Origin: Lawsonibacter asaccharolyticus
GTDB taxonomy: Bacteria > Bacillota > Clostridia > Oscillospirales > Oscillospiraceae
Reading direction: 5' to 3'
DNA length: 64,000 nucleotides
Assembly (NCBI GenBank): GCA_003112755.1
Contig: BFBT01000001.1
Coordinates: 2,976,001 to 3,040,000 of the forward strand
The notes under the pieces are model-generated. The model saw only the letters and a list, made by a program, of their open reading frames with translations. It searched no databases and was not told where the DNA came from. Shown piece after piece: positions 49,643 to 58,761 of the stretch. Within the stretch, counting starts at the first letter, position 1, and the number at the start of each line of letters is the position of its first letter. The position numbers and the translations under genes are program-made.

Positions 49643-50521
49643 ATGGTGAAAAGCATGACCGGCTACGGCCGGGCGGAGCAGAGCCTGAACGGGCGTACCA
49701 TCACGGTGGAGCTCCGTTCCGTCAATAACCGATATCTGGATTGCTCTATCCGCATTCCCAGGCTCTATCTGTTTGCGGAGGATGGGCTGAAGTCTCAGGT
49801 CCAGAGTTCCATTTCCCGGGGAAAGGTGGATGTCTTCGTCACAATAGACAGCGCAGGCGCCGCCGGCGTGAAGGTCTCCATCAATCGGCCGGTGGCGGAC
49901 GGATACTGCGCTGCCCTGCGGGAGTTGGCCCAGAGCTATGGGCTGTCCGATGACATCTCCGTCTCCCTGCTCTCCCGATTTCCCGATGTGCTGCTGGTGG
50001 AGAAGGAAGAGGAGGATGCGGAGCAGGTCGCCCAGGACATCAGTGCCGTCATGGAACAGGCGCTGTCCGACTTTGACCGGATGCGCAGCCGGGAGGGCCA
50101 GAAGCTATCTGATGACATCCTGACCCGGGCGGACACCATTGAACGCCTGGTCACCCTGGTGGAGGAGAGATCCCCCCAGACCGTGGAGGAATACCGGGCT
50201 CGTCTGGAGGCTAAAATGAATGAGGTGCTGGCCAACACCCAGCTGGACCCGGCCCGCATCCTCACAGAAGCGGCCATCTTTGCTGACAAGGTGGCGGTGG
50301 ACGAGGAGACGGTGCGCCTGCGCAGCCACCTGGGGCAGCTGCGGCACATGCTGGCTCAGGGCGGAGCCACCGGGCGCAAGCTGGACTTTCTGATCCAGGA
50401 GTTCAACCGGGAGGCCAACACCATCGGCTCGAAGTGCAGCGACATCGAGATCGCCCGCTATGTGGTGGATATCAAGGCTGAAATCGAGAAGATCCGGGAG
50501 CAGGTCCAGAACATCGAATGA
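49643..50521 (+). CDS. YicC/YloC-family endoribonuclease
   Basis: 292 aa. N-terminus [38 protein letters not shown], and a C-terminal DUF1732 domain with [40 protein letters not shown]. Homologues cleave RNA, including sRNAs in E. coli. First gene of the yicC-remA-gmk-rpoZ-priA block shared with Bacillus. Confidence 0.93.
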   Translation: MVKSMTGYGRAEQSLNGRTITVELRSVNNRYLDCSIRIPRLYLFAEDGLKSQVQSSISRGKVDVFVTIDSAGAAGVKVSINRPVADGYCAALRELAQSYGLSDDISVSLLSRFPDVLLVEKEEEDAEQVAQDISAVMEQALSDFDRMRSREGQKLSDDILTRADTIERLVTLVEERSPQTVEEYRARLEAKMNEVLANTQLDPARILTEAAIFADKVAVDEETVRLRSHLGQLRHMLAQGGATGRKLDFLIQEFNREANTIGSKCSDIEIARYVVDIKAEIEKIREQVQNIE

Positions 50522-50534
50522 GGGGGCGGGACAT

Positions 50535-50801
50535 TTGAAGCTCATCAACATCGGATTTGGCAATATGATCTCCGCCGGCCGGCTGGTGGCTATCGTGTCG
50601 CCGGATTCGGCCCCCATCAAGCGCATGGTGCAGGAGGCCCGGGACCGGGGCACGCTCATCGATGCCACCTACGGCCGCCGGACCCGGTCGGTGCTCATCA
50701 TGGACAACGACCATCTGGTTCTCTCAGCGCTTCAGCCGGACACTGTGGCCAGCCGTCTGGAGAGCCGGGAGGCCCCTGAAGCAGAGGAGGATGAGGAATG
50801 A
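50535..50801 (+). CDS. remA: RemA-family DNA-binding regulator (DUF370)
   Basis: 88 aa. [20 protein letters not shown] then [20 protein letters not shown]; forms ring-shaped assemblies that wrap DNA and activate matrix/osmoprotection genes in Bacillus. The start is TTG 50535, downstream of GAGGGGGCGGG; an acidic C-terminal tail (EAEEDEE) is longer than usual. Confidence 0.9.
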   Translation: MKLINIGFGNMISAGRLVAIVSPDSAPIKRMVQEARDRGTLIDATYGRRTRSVLIMDNDHLVLSALQPDTVASRLESREAPEAEEDEE

Positions 50802-51415
50802 CCAAAAAGAAAGAGAAGGGACAGCTCATCGTTTTGTCCGGTCCATCCGGTGTGGGTAAGAGCACCGTGATCGCAGAGCTTTTGGGCCAGCGGAAGGGGA
50901 TCTATTTCTCTGTGTCCTACACCACCCGCCAGCCCCGGGTGGGAGAGGCAGACGGGATCAACTACAACTTCGTCTCCCGGACGGAGTTCGAGAGGATGAT
51001 CGCGGACCAGGAGCTGCTGGAATACGCGGAATATGTGAACAACTACTACGGCACCTCCCTGAAGATGATCCAGGAAAAACTGAACGCCGGCATCGACGTT
51101 CTGCTGGACATCGAGGTGCAGGGGGCGGCAAAGGTTCGGGCCCGATGCCCTGAAGCCATCTTTATCTTTATCATCCCGCCCTCCTTTGAGGAACTCTCCC
51201 GCCGTCTCCACAACCGGAACACGGACAACGAGGACGTGATCGCCGGCCGGCTGGAGAAGGCGAAGATAGAGTTCCGGGAGATCCCGACCTACGACTATCT
51301 GGTGATCAACGACAAGGTCTCCAACGCAGTGGAGGAAATCGAGGCCATCCTGGTGGCCAATGAGTGCCGGGTGGACAACCGCAGAAACATTTTGAAAGGG
51401 GAATTTTCGTTATGA
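50798..51415 (+). CDS. gmk: Guanylate kinase
   Basis: Phosphorylates GMP/dGMP. 205 aa. P-loop [10 protein letters not shown] (14-23), GMP-binding [20 protein letters not shown], and YYGTS. ATGA overlap with remA and rpoZ. Confidence 0.96.
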   Translation: MTKKKEKGQLIVLSGPSGVGKSTVIAELLGQRKGIYFSVSYTTRQPRVGEADGINYNFVSRTEFERMIADQELLEYAEYVNNYYGTSLKMIQEKLNAGIDVLLDIEVQGAAKVRARCPEAIFIFIIPPSFEELSRRLHNRNTDNEDVIAGRLEKAKIEFREIPTYDYLVINDKVSNAVEEIEAILVANECRVDNRRNILKGEFSL

Positions 51416-51606
51416 TGCTTTATCCTGCTATGAGAGATCTGCTGGCTAAGGTGCCCAGCCGCTATCAGCTGGTCAATGTGGTGGCCTGCCGCGCCCGGCA
51501 GATTGCCAGCGAGGCGGAGACCGCCGGCGTCCCTCTGGACGACAAACCGGTGAGCATTGCCATCCGCGAAGTAGCGGAGGGTCAGCTGGACGTGTCTGAA
51601 TCGTAA
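51412..51606 (+). CDS. rpoZ: RNA polymerase omega subunit
   Basis: 64 aa, the short omega of Firmicutes. KVPSRYQLVNVVACRARQIA is the family signature. The gene overlaps the gmk stop (ATGA; an alternative ATG lies 3 nt later). Position after gmk is conserved. Confidence 0.9.
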   Translation: MMLYPAMRDLLAKVPSRYQLVNVVACRARQIASEAETAGVPLDDKPVSIAIREVAEGQLDVSES

Positions 51607-51689
51607 GCAGGCGGTGAGGAGCAAGCGGAGGGAGGCTTCCCACGCTTGCTTTGCCTTGTACAGAAGAGGAGGGGATCGGTATCGGGAGA

Positions 51690-54149
51690 GTGGTGGCCAA
51701 GGTGGCGGTATCCAAAGCGATCTACGCCATCGACAAGCCCTATGACTATCTGGTCCCTCCGGAGCTGGAGGGACAGGTACTGCCCGGGATGCGGGTGGCC
51801 GTCCCTTTCGGGAGCGGAAACCGTGGGTCGGATGGCATCGTGCTCTCCCTGGAACGGCAGGAGGAGAACACACCCACACTGAAGCCGGTGCTGTCCTGTC
51901 TGGACGACGCTCCCGTCCTGGATGAAAAGGGGATCCAGCTGGCCCTGTGGATGCGGGAGCGGTACTTCTGCACTGTCAGCGACGCGGTGAAGGCCATGCT
52001 CCCGGCGGGGATGTACTTTGCCCTGCGGGACAGCGTGACCTTAGTCCCCGGGCTGGAGCCGGAACAGATCTGGGATCTGCTCTCGGACGCTCCAGCTGCC
52101 GCCAGGCTGGCGGAGATGCTCTGCTGCTGGGGGGGGAGCGGGGACATGACCCAGATCCACACCGCCTTTGGCGCCAAGGACCCCACCCCCGCCATCCGGG
52201 TCCTTCTGGACCGGAAGATCGCGGTACTGGAGACCAGCGCCCAGCGGGTGGTGGGGGACAAGACAGAGCGGCTGGCCGTGCTGAATATGCCGGCAGAGGA
52301 GGCCATGGAGCTGGTCGCCTCCAGACGGAAGCGAGCTCCCCTGCGCTACGCGGTGACGGAGCTCCTCTGCACTCTGGGGGCGGCCTCCACCAAGGAGCTT
52401 TGCTATTTTACCGGCGCCTCTCCCGCCACGCTGCGATCTCTGGAAAAGAGCGGCATCCTCACCCTGGAGAAGCATGAGGTGCTCCGGAGGGTCCGGGTAG
52501 AGGACGTGGAGCCCGCCGGACCGGTGGAATTAAATCAGGAGCAGGAGGCGGCCTTCCGCGGCCTGGACCGGTTCTGCCTCCGGGGGGAGGCGGGCGCCGC
52601 CCTGCTGTACGGCGTCACCGGCAGCGGAAAGACCCAAATCTATATCCGCCTGATCCAGGAGGTGCTGGCCAGGGGGCAGACCGCCATGGTACTGGTCCCG
52701 GAGATATCTCTGACGCCCCAGCTGCTGCGGGTGTTCGCCTCCCACTTTGGGGAGCTGGTGGCGGTGCTCCACAGCTCCCTGCGCAGCGGAGAGCGGTACG
52801 ACGAGTGGAAGCGGGTCCGTTCCGGCGCGGCCCGGGTGGTGCTGGGCACCCGTTCCGCTGTTTTTGCCCCTCTGGACCACATCGGGCTGATCGTGCTGGA
52901 CGAGGAGCAGGAGAGCAGCTATAAATCAGAGAACGCCCCCCGCTACCATGCCAGGGACGTGGCAAAATACCGCTGTGTCCAGCATAGAGCGGTGCTCCTT
53001 CTGGGCTCAGCCACCCCGGCGGTGGAGTCCATGTACCAGGCCAGGGAGGGGCGCTACCGTCTGTTTACCCTGAGCCAACGCTTCAACCAACAGGCCATGC
53101 CGCAGGTCCGCATTGTGGATATGAAGCGGGAGCTGCGGGCGGGGAACTGCACCGCCATCAGTGCGGAGCTGCGCCGGGAGCTGGCCTGCAACCTGGAACG
53201 CGGGGAGCAGAGCATCCTGTTCCTGAACCGCCGGGGCAGCAGCCGCATGGTCTCCTGCGGGGAATGCGGACAGGTCCCGGAGTGCCCACGATGCTCGGTG
53301 CGGCTGACCTACCACTCCGCCAACGGAAGGCTGATGTGCCATTACTGCGGCTATTCTGAGCCCCTTCCTCCTGCGTGTCCTTCCTGCGGCGGCAGGATGA
53401 ACTTCATCGGTGTGGGGACCCAGCGGGTCCAGGAGGAACTGGAGGCACTGTTTCCCGGGATCGAGATCCTCCGCATGGATGCGGATACCATCTCCGCCGC
53501 CCACCCCCACGAGGAGCTTCTATCCCGATTTCAGAAACAGCGCGTCCCCATCCTGGTTGGGACCCAGATGGTGGCCAAAGGGCTGGACTTTGACAATGTG
53601 ACCCTGGTGGGGGTGGTGGACGCAGATATGTCCCTCTATGCCGCCGACTTCCGCGCCGGGGAGCGCACCTTCTCTCTGATCACCCAAGTGGTGGGCCGGG
53701 CCGGCCGCGGGGAGAAGCGGGGGAGAGCGGTGATCCAGACCTACACCCCGGACAACGACGTCATCCGTTTCGCCGCCGGCCAGGACTATGACAGCTTCTA
53801 TGAGCAGGAAATCCAGCTGCGCCGCCTGCGGGACGAGCCGCCCTTTCGGGACATCCTGGTGCTGACCGCCTCCGGCCCCGACGAGGCGGGGGTACTCCGG
53901 GTGTGCACCCGGCTGAGGCAGTTTTTGGAGAGAGAGCTCCCCAAACTGCCCGATCAGTCCTTCCGCCTGCTGGGTCCCGCGCCGGCAGTCATCGCCAGAG
54001 TCAACAACCGGTATCGATACCGCCTCACACTGGTCGGACAGGACAGCCGCCCTCTCCGTTCCCTGATCGCCGCCCTCCTCCGGGCGGTGCGGCAGGACCG
54101 GGAGAGCCGGGGGACTTCTGTATTTGCCGACCTGAATCCCATGGATTGA
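51690..54149 (+). CDS. priA: Primosomal protein N' (replication restart helicase PriA)
   Basis: 819 aa from the chosen GTG. N-terminal 3'-binding domain (KVAVSKAIYAIDKPYDYLVP), Walker A GVTGSGKTQI, DEEQ helicase box (LDEEQESSYKS), zinc-binding cysteines in CGECGQVPECPRC and CHYCGYSEPLPPACPSC, and VGTQMVAKGLDF, QVVGRAGRG motifs V-VI. It reloads the replisome at stalled forks. The start is uncertain: homologues begin near KVAVSKA, so GTG 51690 is used; TTG 51651 would add 13 residues but has no good Shine-Dalgarno spacing. coaBC, usual between rpoZ and priA, is missing here. Confidence 0.94.
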   Translation: MVAKVAVSKAIYAIDKPYDYLVPPELEGQVLPGMRVAVPFGSGNRGSDGIVLSLERQEENTPTLKPVLSCLDDAPVLDEKGIQLALWMRERYFCTVSDAVKAMLPAGMYFALRDSVTLVPGLEPEQIWDLLSDAPAAARLAEMLCCWGGSGDMTQIHTAFGAKDPTPAIRVLLDRKIAVLETSAQRVVGDKTERLAVLNMPAEEAMELVASRRKRAPLRYAVTELLCTLGAASTKELCYFTGASPATLRSLEKSGILTLEKHEVLRRVRVEDVEPAGPVELNQEQEAAFRGLDRFCLRGEAGAALLYGVTGSGKTQIYIRLIQEVLARGQTAMVLVPEISLTPQLLRVFASHFGELVAVLHSSLRSGERYDEWKRVRSGAARVVLGTRSAVFAPLDHIGLIVLDEEQESSYKSENAPRYHARDVAKYRCVQHRAVLLLGSATPAVESMYQAREGRYRLFTLSQRFNQQAMPQVRIVDMKRELRAGNCTAISAELRRELACNLERGEQSILFLNRRGSSRMVSCGECGQVPECPRCSVRLTYHSANGRLMCHYCGYSEPLPPACPSCGGRMNFIGVGTQRVQEELEALFPGIEILRMDADTISAAHPHEELLSRFQKQRVPILVGTQMVAKGLDFDNVTLVGVVDADMSLYAADFRAGERTFSLITQVVGRAGRGEKRGRAVIQTYTPDNDVIRFAAGQDYDSFYEQEIQLRRLRDEPPFRDILVLTASGPDEAGVLRVCTRLRQFLERELPKLPDQSFRLLGPAPAVIARVNNRYRYRLTLVGQDSRPLRSLIAALLRAVRQDRESRGTSVFADLNPMD

Positions 54150-54171
54150 TTATGCAAAGGAGAAATGTTTC

Positions 54172-54663
54172 ATGGCGCTTCGAGAGATCATCAAAAAGGG
54201 GGACCCTGTCCTCGAGAAACACTGCCATCCGGTCACACGCTTCGATCAAAAGCTGTGGGATCTGCTGGACGACATGCGGGAGACCCTGGCCCAGGCCAAC
54301 GGGCTGGGCCTGGCCGCGCCCCAGGTGGGCATCCTGCGCAGAGCGGTCCTGGTGGTCAACGACCAGGAGGAGATGCTGGAGCTGATCAACCCTGAGATCA
54401 TTGCCAGCGAGGGGGAGGAGGACGGCCTGGAGGGCTGCCTCTCCGTGCCCGGTTACTGGGGCTATGTGAAGCGTCCCGCATGGGTGAAGGTCCGGGCCCA
54501 CGACCGGAACGGAAATGAGTTTGAGACTGAGGGGACAGGCATGACCGCCCGGTGCTTCTGCCACGAGCTGGCCCACCTGGACGGACAGCTCTACACGGAT
54601 CTGGCCGACCGGATCTACACCACCGAGGAGCTGGACGCCATGCTGGAGGAGCAGGGGAAATGA
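54172..54663 (+). CDS. def: Peptide deformylase
   Basis: Removes N-formyl from nascent proteins. 163 aa. Motif 1 GLGLAAPQVG, motif 2 EGCLS with metal ligand C89, motif 3 CHELAHLDG (H131, E132, H135). Motif 3 departs from the usual QHExDHLxG: Q is C and D is A, though the metal-binding HExxH is intact. ATG 54172 follows AAAGGAGAAATGTTTC. Overlaps fmt by 4 nt. Confidence 0.94.
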   Translation: MALREIIKKGDPVLEKHCHPVTRFDQKLWDLLDDMRETLAQANGLGLAAPQVGILRRAVLVVNDQEEMLELINPEIIASEGEEDGLEGCLSVPGYWGYVKRPAWVKVRAHDRNGNEFETEGTGMTARCFCHELAHLDGQLYTDLADRIYTTEELDAMLEEQGK

Positions 54664-55589
54664 CGATTCTCTTTATGGGCACCCCGGATTTCGCTGTCCC
54701 GTCCCTAGAGGCTCTGATTGCCGCAGGACACACCATCTGCGGCGTATTCACCCAGCCGGACCGGCCGAAAAACAGGGGAATGAAGCTCCAGGCACCACCT
54801 GTAAAGCGAATAGCCCTTGCACATGATATTCCTGTTTTCCAGCCTGTTACTCTCAAGGACGGCACTGCCCTGGAGGAGATCCGCCAGCTGTCCCCTGAGC
54901 TGATCGTAGTGGCGGCCTACGGCCGTCTCCTGCCCCGGGAAATTTTGGAGCTGCCGGCCAATGGATGCATCAATGTGCACTCCTCCCTGCTCCCCAAGTA
55001 CCGGGGGGCTGCCCCCATCAATTGGGCGGTGCTCAACGGTGAGGAGGAGACCGGTGTCACCATCATGTATATGGCCCAGGAGCTGGATGCGGGGGACATC
55101 ATCGCCCAGGCGTCCACCCCGATCGATCCCGAAGAGACGGTGGAGTCGGTTCATGATCGGCTGGCCGGGCTGGGCGCCCGGCTGCTGGTCCAGACAGTGT
55201 CCCGGCTGGAGGCCGGAACGGCGGAGCGTACCCCCCAGGACGGGGAACGGGCCACCTATGCGCCCATGCTTTCCCGGGAGCTCTCTCCCATTGATTGGAC
55301 CCGCCCGGCCCGTGAGATCCACGACCAGATCCGGGGGCTGATCCCCTGGCCTGCCTCCAGCACCGACCTGCTGGGTGCTGGTGTGGTGAAGGTGTTTGGC
55401 GGTCGAGAGACCGGGGAGTCCACCAGCCGGCGGCCCGGCACCATCCTCTCTGCCGACAAACGGGGCATCCGGGTCGCCTGTGGAGATGGAAAGGTGCTCT
55501 GCTTGACAGAACTTCAGGCGCCTGGCAGTCGACGGATGTCTGCGGCAGACTATTTGAGAGGACACCCTATTTCGGCGGAAGAGGATTGA
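54660..55589 (+). CDS. fmt: Methionyl-tRNA formyltransferase
   Basis: 309 aa. N-terminal formyl-THF domain with ILFMGTPDFAVPSLEAL, catalytic NVHSSLLPKYRGAAPI (N-H), and ELDAGDI (D); C-terminal tRNA-binding OB domain. The start is ATG 54660, overlapping the def stop, with GGAGGAGCAGGGG upstream. Ends with DYLRGHPI, typical. Confidence 0.95.
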   Translation: MTILFMGTPDFAVPSLEALIAAGHTICGVFTQPDRPKNRGMKLQAPPVKRIALAHDIPVFQPVTLKDGTALEEIRQLSPELIVVAAYGRLLPREILELPANGCINVHSSLLPKYRGAAPINWAVLNGEEETGVTIMYMAQELDAGDIIAQASTPIDPEETVESVHDRLAGLGARLLVQTVSRLEAGTAERTPQDGERATYAPMLSRELSPIDWTRPAREIHDQIRGLIPWPASSTDLLGAGVVKVFGGRETGESTSRRPGTILSADKRGIRVACGDGKVLCLTELQAPGSRRMSAADYLRGHPISAEED

Positions 55590-55619
55590 GACCCATTCAA
55601 AAGCGGGAGGTGAAGCCCT

Positions 55620-56960
55620 GTGGATGCCCGAGAAACGGCGCTCCTCACCCTGAACGCCTGTGAGAGGCAGGGGGGATGGTCGGACGGCGCCCTGAAAAAG
55701 CAGATATCGGCGGCCGGATTGGACAGCCGGGACGCGGCGCTGGCCACCCAGCTGTGCGCCGGTGTTTTGCAGAACCAGATGCTCCTGGACTTCTATCTGG
55801 CCCATTTCTCCAATCTCCCCCTCAAGCGGATGGAGGGGCGGGTGGTCCAGGCCCTGCGCCTGGGGGCCTACCAGATGCTCTTTCTGGACAGGATTCCCCA
55901 CAGCGCAGCGGTCAACCGGTCCGTAGAGCTGACCCGAGCCTACTGCAAGAACCCCCGGGCGGCGGGGATGGTCAACGGCATCCTCCGCAGTCTGGAGAGG
56001 AGCCTGGAGCGTCTGCCCACCATCCCCCAGCGGGACCCGGTGGAGTACCTGTCCATCCTGTACAGCCATCCGGCGTGGATGGTGCGGGAATTCCTGCTGA
56101 CTCTGGGGAACGACGGCGCTGCGGCCCTGCTGCGGGCCAACAATGCGCAGCCTGCCACGGCGGCCCAGGTGAACACCCTGAAGATCAACGCCCGGGAGCT
56201 GCGCCTGCGCCTGGAGGAGCGAGGGGTTCGGGCAGAGGAACACCCCTGGCTGACAGACTGTATCCTCCTGTCTGGGACCGGGAATCTGGAGGAGCTGCCG
56301 GAGTTTCAGGCGGGTCTCTTCTACATCCAGGACCCAGCTTCCCGGCTGGCGGTGGCGGCAGCAGGCCCTGCCGCGGGGATGCGGGTGCTGGATGCCTGCG
56401 CGGCGCCCGGCGGCAAGTCCTTTGCCGCAGCTATCGCCATGGGGGGCAGGGGAACGGTGTGCTCCTGCGACCTGCACCCCCACAAGAAAAAGCTGATCGC
56501 CAACGGCGCGGCCCGTCTGGGCCTGGACTGCGTCACGCCTATGACGGCGGATGCCTGCGTCCACCGCCCGGAGTGGGAGGGTGCCTTTGATCTGGTGCTT
56601 GTGGACGCCCCCTGTTCCGGTCTGGGCGTCATTCGGAAGAAGCCGGACATCCGCTACAAGGACCCGGAGCCCCTGGCAGCCCTTCCCAGCGTACAGCGCC
56701 GAATCCTGGAGAACGTCTCCTCCTATGTGCGGCCCGGTGGGACACTGCTCTACTCCACCTGCACGCTGCTACGGCGGGAAAATGAGAATGTGGTGTCCGC
56801 CTTCCTGGAGGCGCACCCCCAGTTTGGACCCGAGCCCTTCCAGCTGCCTGGCGTCCCCGGAGCGGAGGGGAGCAGCTGGATGCTGACGCTGTGGCCCCAC
56901 ATACAGGGGACGGACGGCTTCTTTATCAGCCGCATGAAAAAGAGGGAGGAAGCCCTTTGA
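55620..56960 (+). CDS. rsmB: 16S rRNA (cytosine(967)-C(5))-methyltransferase
   Basis: 446 aa. N-terminal NusB-like domain (RETALLTLNACERQGGWSDG...), SAM site DACAAPGGKS, catalytic cysteines in DAPCSGLGV and LLYSTCTL. GTG 55620 follows GGGAGGTGAAGCCCT. No zinc peptidase gene (often between fmt and rsmB in Clostridia) is present. Confidence 0.94.
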   Translation: MDARETALLTLNACERQGGWSDGALKKQISAAGLDSRDAALATQLCAGVLQNQMLLDFYLAHFSNLPLKRMEGRVVQALRLGAYQMLFLDRIPHSAAVNRSVELTRAYCKNPRAAGMVNGILRSLERSLERLPTIPQRDPVEYLSILYSHPAWMVREFLLTLGNDGAAALLRANNAQPATAAQVNTLKINARELRLRLEERGVRAEEHPWLTDCILLSGTGNLEELPEFQAGLFYIQDPASRLAVAAAGPAAGMRVLDACAAPGGKSFAAAIAMGGRGTVCSCDLHPHKKKLIANGAARLGLDCVTPMTADACVHRPEWEGAFDLVLVDAPCSGLGVIRKKPDIRYKDPEPLAALPSVQRRILENVSSYVRPGGTLLYSTCTLLRRENENVVSAFLEAHPQFGPEPFQLPGVPGAEGSSWMLTLWPHIQGTDGFFISRMKKREEAL

Positions 56961-58018
56961 TCGATCTCAAATCCATGACGCCGGAGGAGCTGGCCGCCTG
57001 GTTCCGGGAGCAGGGGGAACCCGCCTTCCGGGCCAAGCAGGTGTTTCAGTGGCTCTATCGAGGTGCCGTCTCCTTTGACGAAATGACCGACCTCCCCAAG
57101 GTCCTGCGGCAGAAGCTGGAGGAGCACTGTTTTCTTACAGCTCCCCAGGTGGCCAGAAAGCAGGTCTCTGCCCAGGATGGCACCATCAAATACCTGTGGA
57201 GGCTGTCAGACGGAAACTGTATCGAGACAGTTTTGATGCGGTATAAGCATGGGAATACTGTGTGTATCTCCTGTCAGGTGGGCTGCCGGATGGGCTGTGC
57301 TTTCTGCGCTTCCACCCTGGGAGGCAAGGTACGGGACCTTACGCCGGCAGAGATGGTGGACCAGGTCCTCTTCACCCAGTTGGACAGCGGGGAGCCGGTC
57401 TCCAACATCGTGCTGATGGGGATCGGGGAGCCCCTGGACAATATGGATACGGTGCTGAAGTTCCTGACACTGGTCAACCAGCCCAATGGTCTGAACATCG
57501 GCATGCGTCACATCTCCCTGTCTACCTGCGGGCTGGCGGATCAAATTGACAAACTGGCCCAACATAGGTTACAATTAACACTATCGGTCTCCCTCCACGC
57601 GCCGGACGATGAGACCCGCTCCCGTCTGATGCCGGTGAACCGGAGCGTGGGCGTGGAAAAGCTGATGGCAGCCTGCCGGCGGTATTTCCAGACCACTGGA
57701 CGGCGCATCTCCTACGAATATGCAATGATCGACGGGGTCAACGACTCTGACTGGCAGGCTGATCTCCTGGCTCGGCTGCTGAAGGGGACACCCGGCCATG
57801 TCAACCTGATCCCGCTCAATGATGTGGAGGAGAGTCCACTGAAGCCCAGCCGCAGGGTGGCCGCTTTTCAGCGGCGCCTGGAGGGGCACGGCGTGACCGT
57901 TACGGTGCGCCGCAAGCTGGGAGGCGATATCGACGCCTCCTGCGGCCAGCTGCGCCGAAAGGCCATGGCTCAGACACTCGGCCGGAATGACGGCAGGAAA
58001 GAGGCAGATATTCCATGA
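56957..58018 (+). CDS. rlmN: 23S rRNA/tRNA (adenine-C2)-methyltransferase RlmN
   Basis: Radical SAM methyl synthase acting on A2503 of 23S rRNA. 353 aa. [4Fe-4S] motif C110xxxC114xxC117 (CRMGCAFC), MGIGEPLDN, and the C-terminal methyl-carrying cysteine in DASCGQL. The start is TTG 56957, overlapping the rsmB stop, with GGGAGG upstream. Confidence 0.95.
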   Translation: MIDLKSMTPEELAAWFREQGEPAFRAKQVFQWLYRGAVSFDEMTDLPKVLRQKLEEHCFLTAPQVARKQVSAQDGTIKYLWRLSDGNCIETVLMRYKHGNTVCISCQVGCRMGCAFCASTLGGKVRDLTPAEMVDQVLFTQLDSGEPVSNIVLMGIGEPLDNMDTVLKFLTLVNQPNGLNIGMRHISLSTCGLADQIDKLAQHRLQLTLSVSLHAPDDETRSRLMPVNRSVGVEKLMAACRRYFQTTGRRISYEYAMIDGVNDSDWQADLLARLLKGTPGHVNLIPLNDVEESPLKPSRRVAAFQRRLEGHGVTVTVRRKLGGDIDASCGQLRRKAMAQTLGRNDGRKEADIP

Positions 58019-58737
58019 ATGTATGGGGGATCACCCACCGGGGAATGGTACGAGAGCAGAACCAGGATGCGTTTGCCTGCCGGACCCTGCCGGACGGCCG
58101 GATCATTGCGCTGGTCTGCGACGGCATGGGCGGCGCCCGGGCGGGCAACATCGCCAGCACCATGGCGGTGGAGCTCTTTATGGAGGAATTCCTTTCACGA
58201 AAGGAGGACGAGTCTGACCGGGTCCGGATGGAGCGGGCGGCATCCCGCGCCAATGACGAGGTCTTCCACCGCTCTAATGTGGACATGGAGTGCTCCGGGA
58301 TGGGCACCACCCTGGTGGCAGCCCTGGCGGGGCCCCACGAGACAGTTATCCTCAACGAAGGGGACAGCCGAGCCTATCACGTCACCCCAGAAGGCATCAC
58401 CCGGGTCACCAGGGACCACTCGCTGGTGGAAGATCTGGTGGAACGAGGGGATCTGACCCGAGATCAGGCCAGAGTCCATCCTCATAAGAATCTCATCACC
58501 CGCGCCTTGGGGGCGGAGTCCCATCTTCGGGCGGACTGTTTCTATCTTCAGGCCCTGCCCGGCCACTACCTGCTGCTGTGCAGCGACGGCTTGAGCAATG
58601 TAGTGACCGACCAGGAGTTGCTCTATGAGGTGATCCACGGCGGGGAGGCGGTCACCTGCTGTGAGAGGCTGCTGGATATCGCCCTGAAACGGGGCGCGCC
58701 GGACAACGTGACGGCGGTCCTGATTCAGTACGAATAA
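58015..58737 (+). CDS. stp: PP2C-type Ser/Thr protein phosphatase (PrpC/Stp)
   Basis: Reverses phosphorylation by PrkC. 240 aa. PPM metal-binding motifs: REQNQDAF, VCDGMGGA, LNEGDSRAY, LCSDGLSN and GAPDNVT. ATGA overlap with rlmN; the kinase gene follows 24 bp later. Confidence 0.95.
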   Translation: MNVWGITHRGMVREQNQDAFACRTLPDGRIIALVCDGMGGARAGNIASTMAVELFMEEFLSRKEDESDRVRMERAASRANDEVFHRSNVDMECSGMGTTLVAALAGPHETVILNEGDSRAYHVTPEGITRVTRDHSLVEDLVERGDLTRDQARVHPHKNLITRALGAESHLRADCFYLQALPGHYLLLCSDGLSNVVTDQELLYEVIHGGEAVTCCERLLDIALKRGAPDNVTAVLIQYE

Positions 58738-58761
58738 CAGCGACAAAGGAGGCGATTTACC

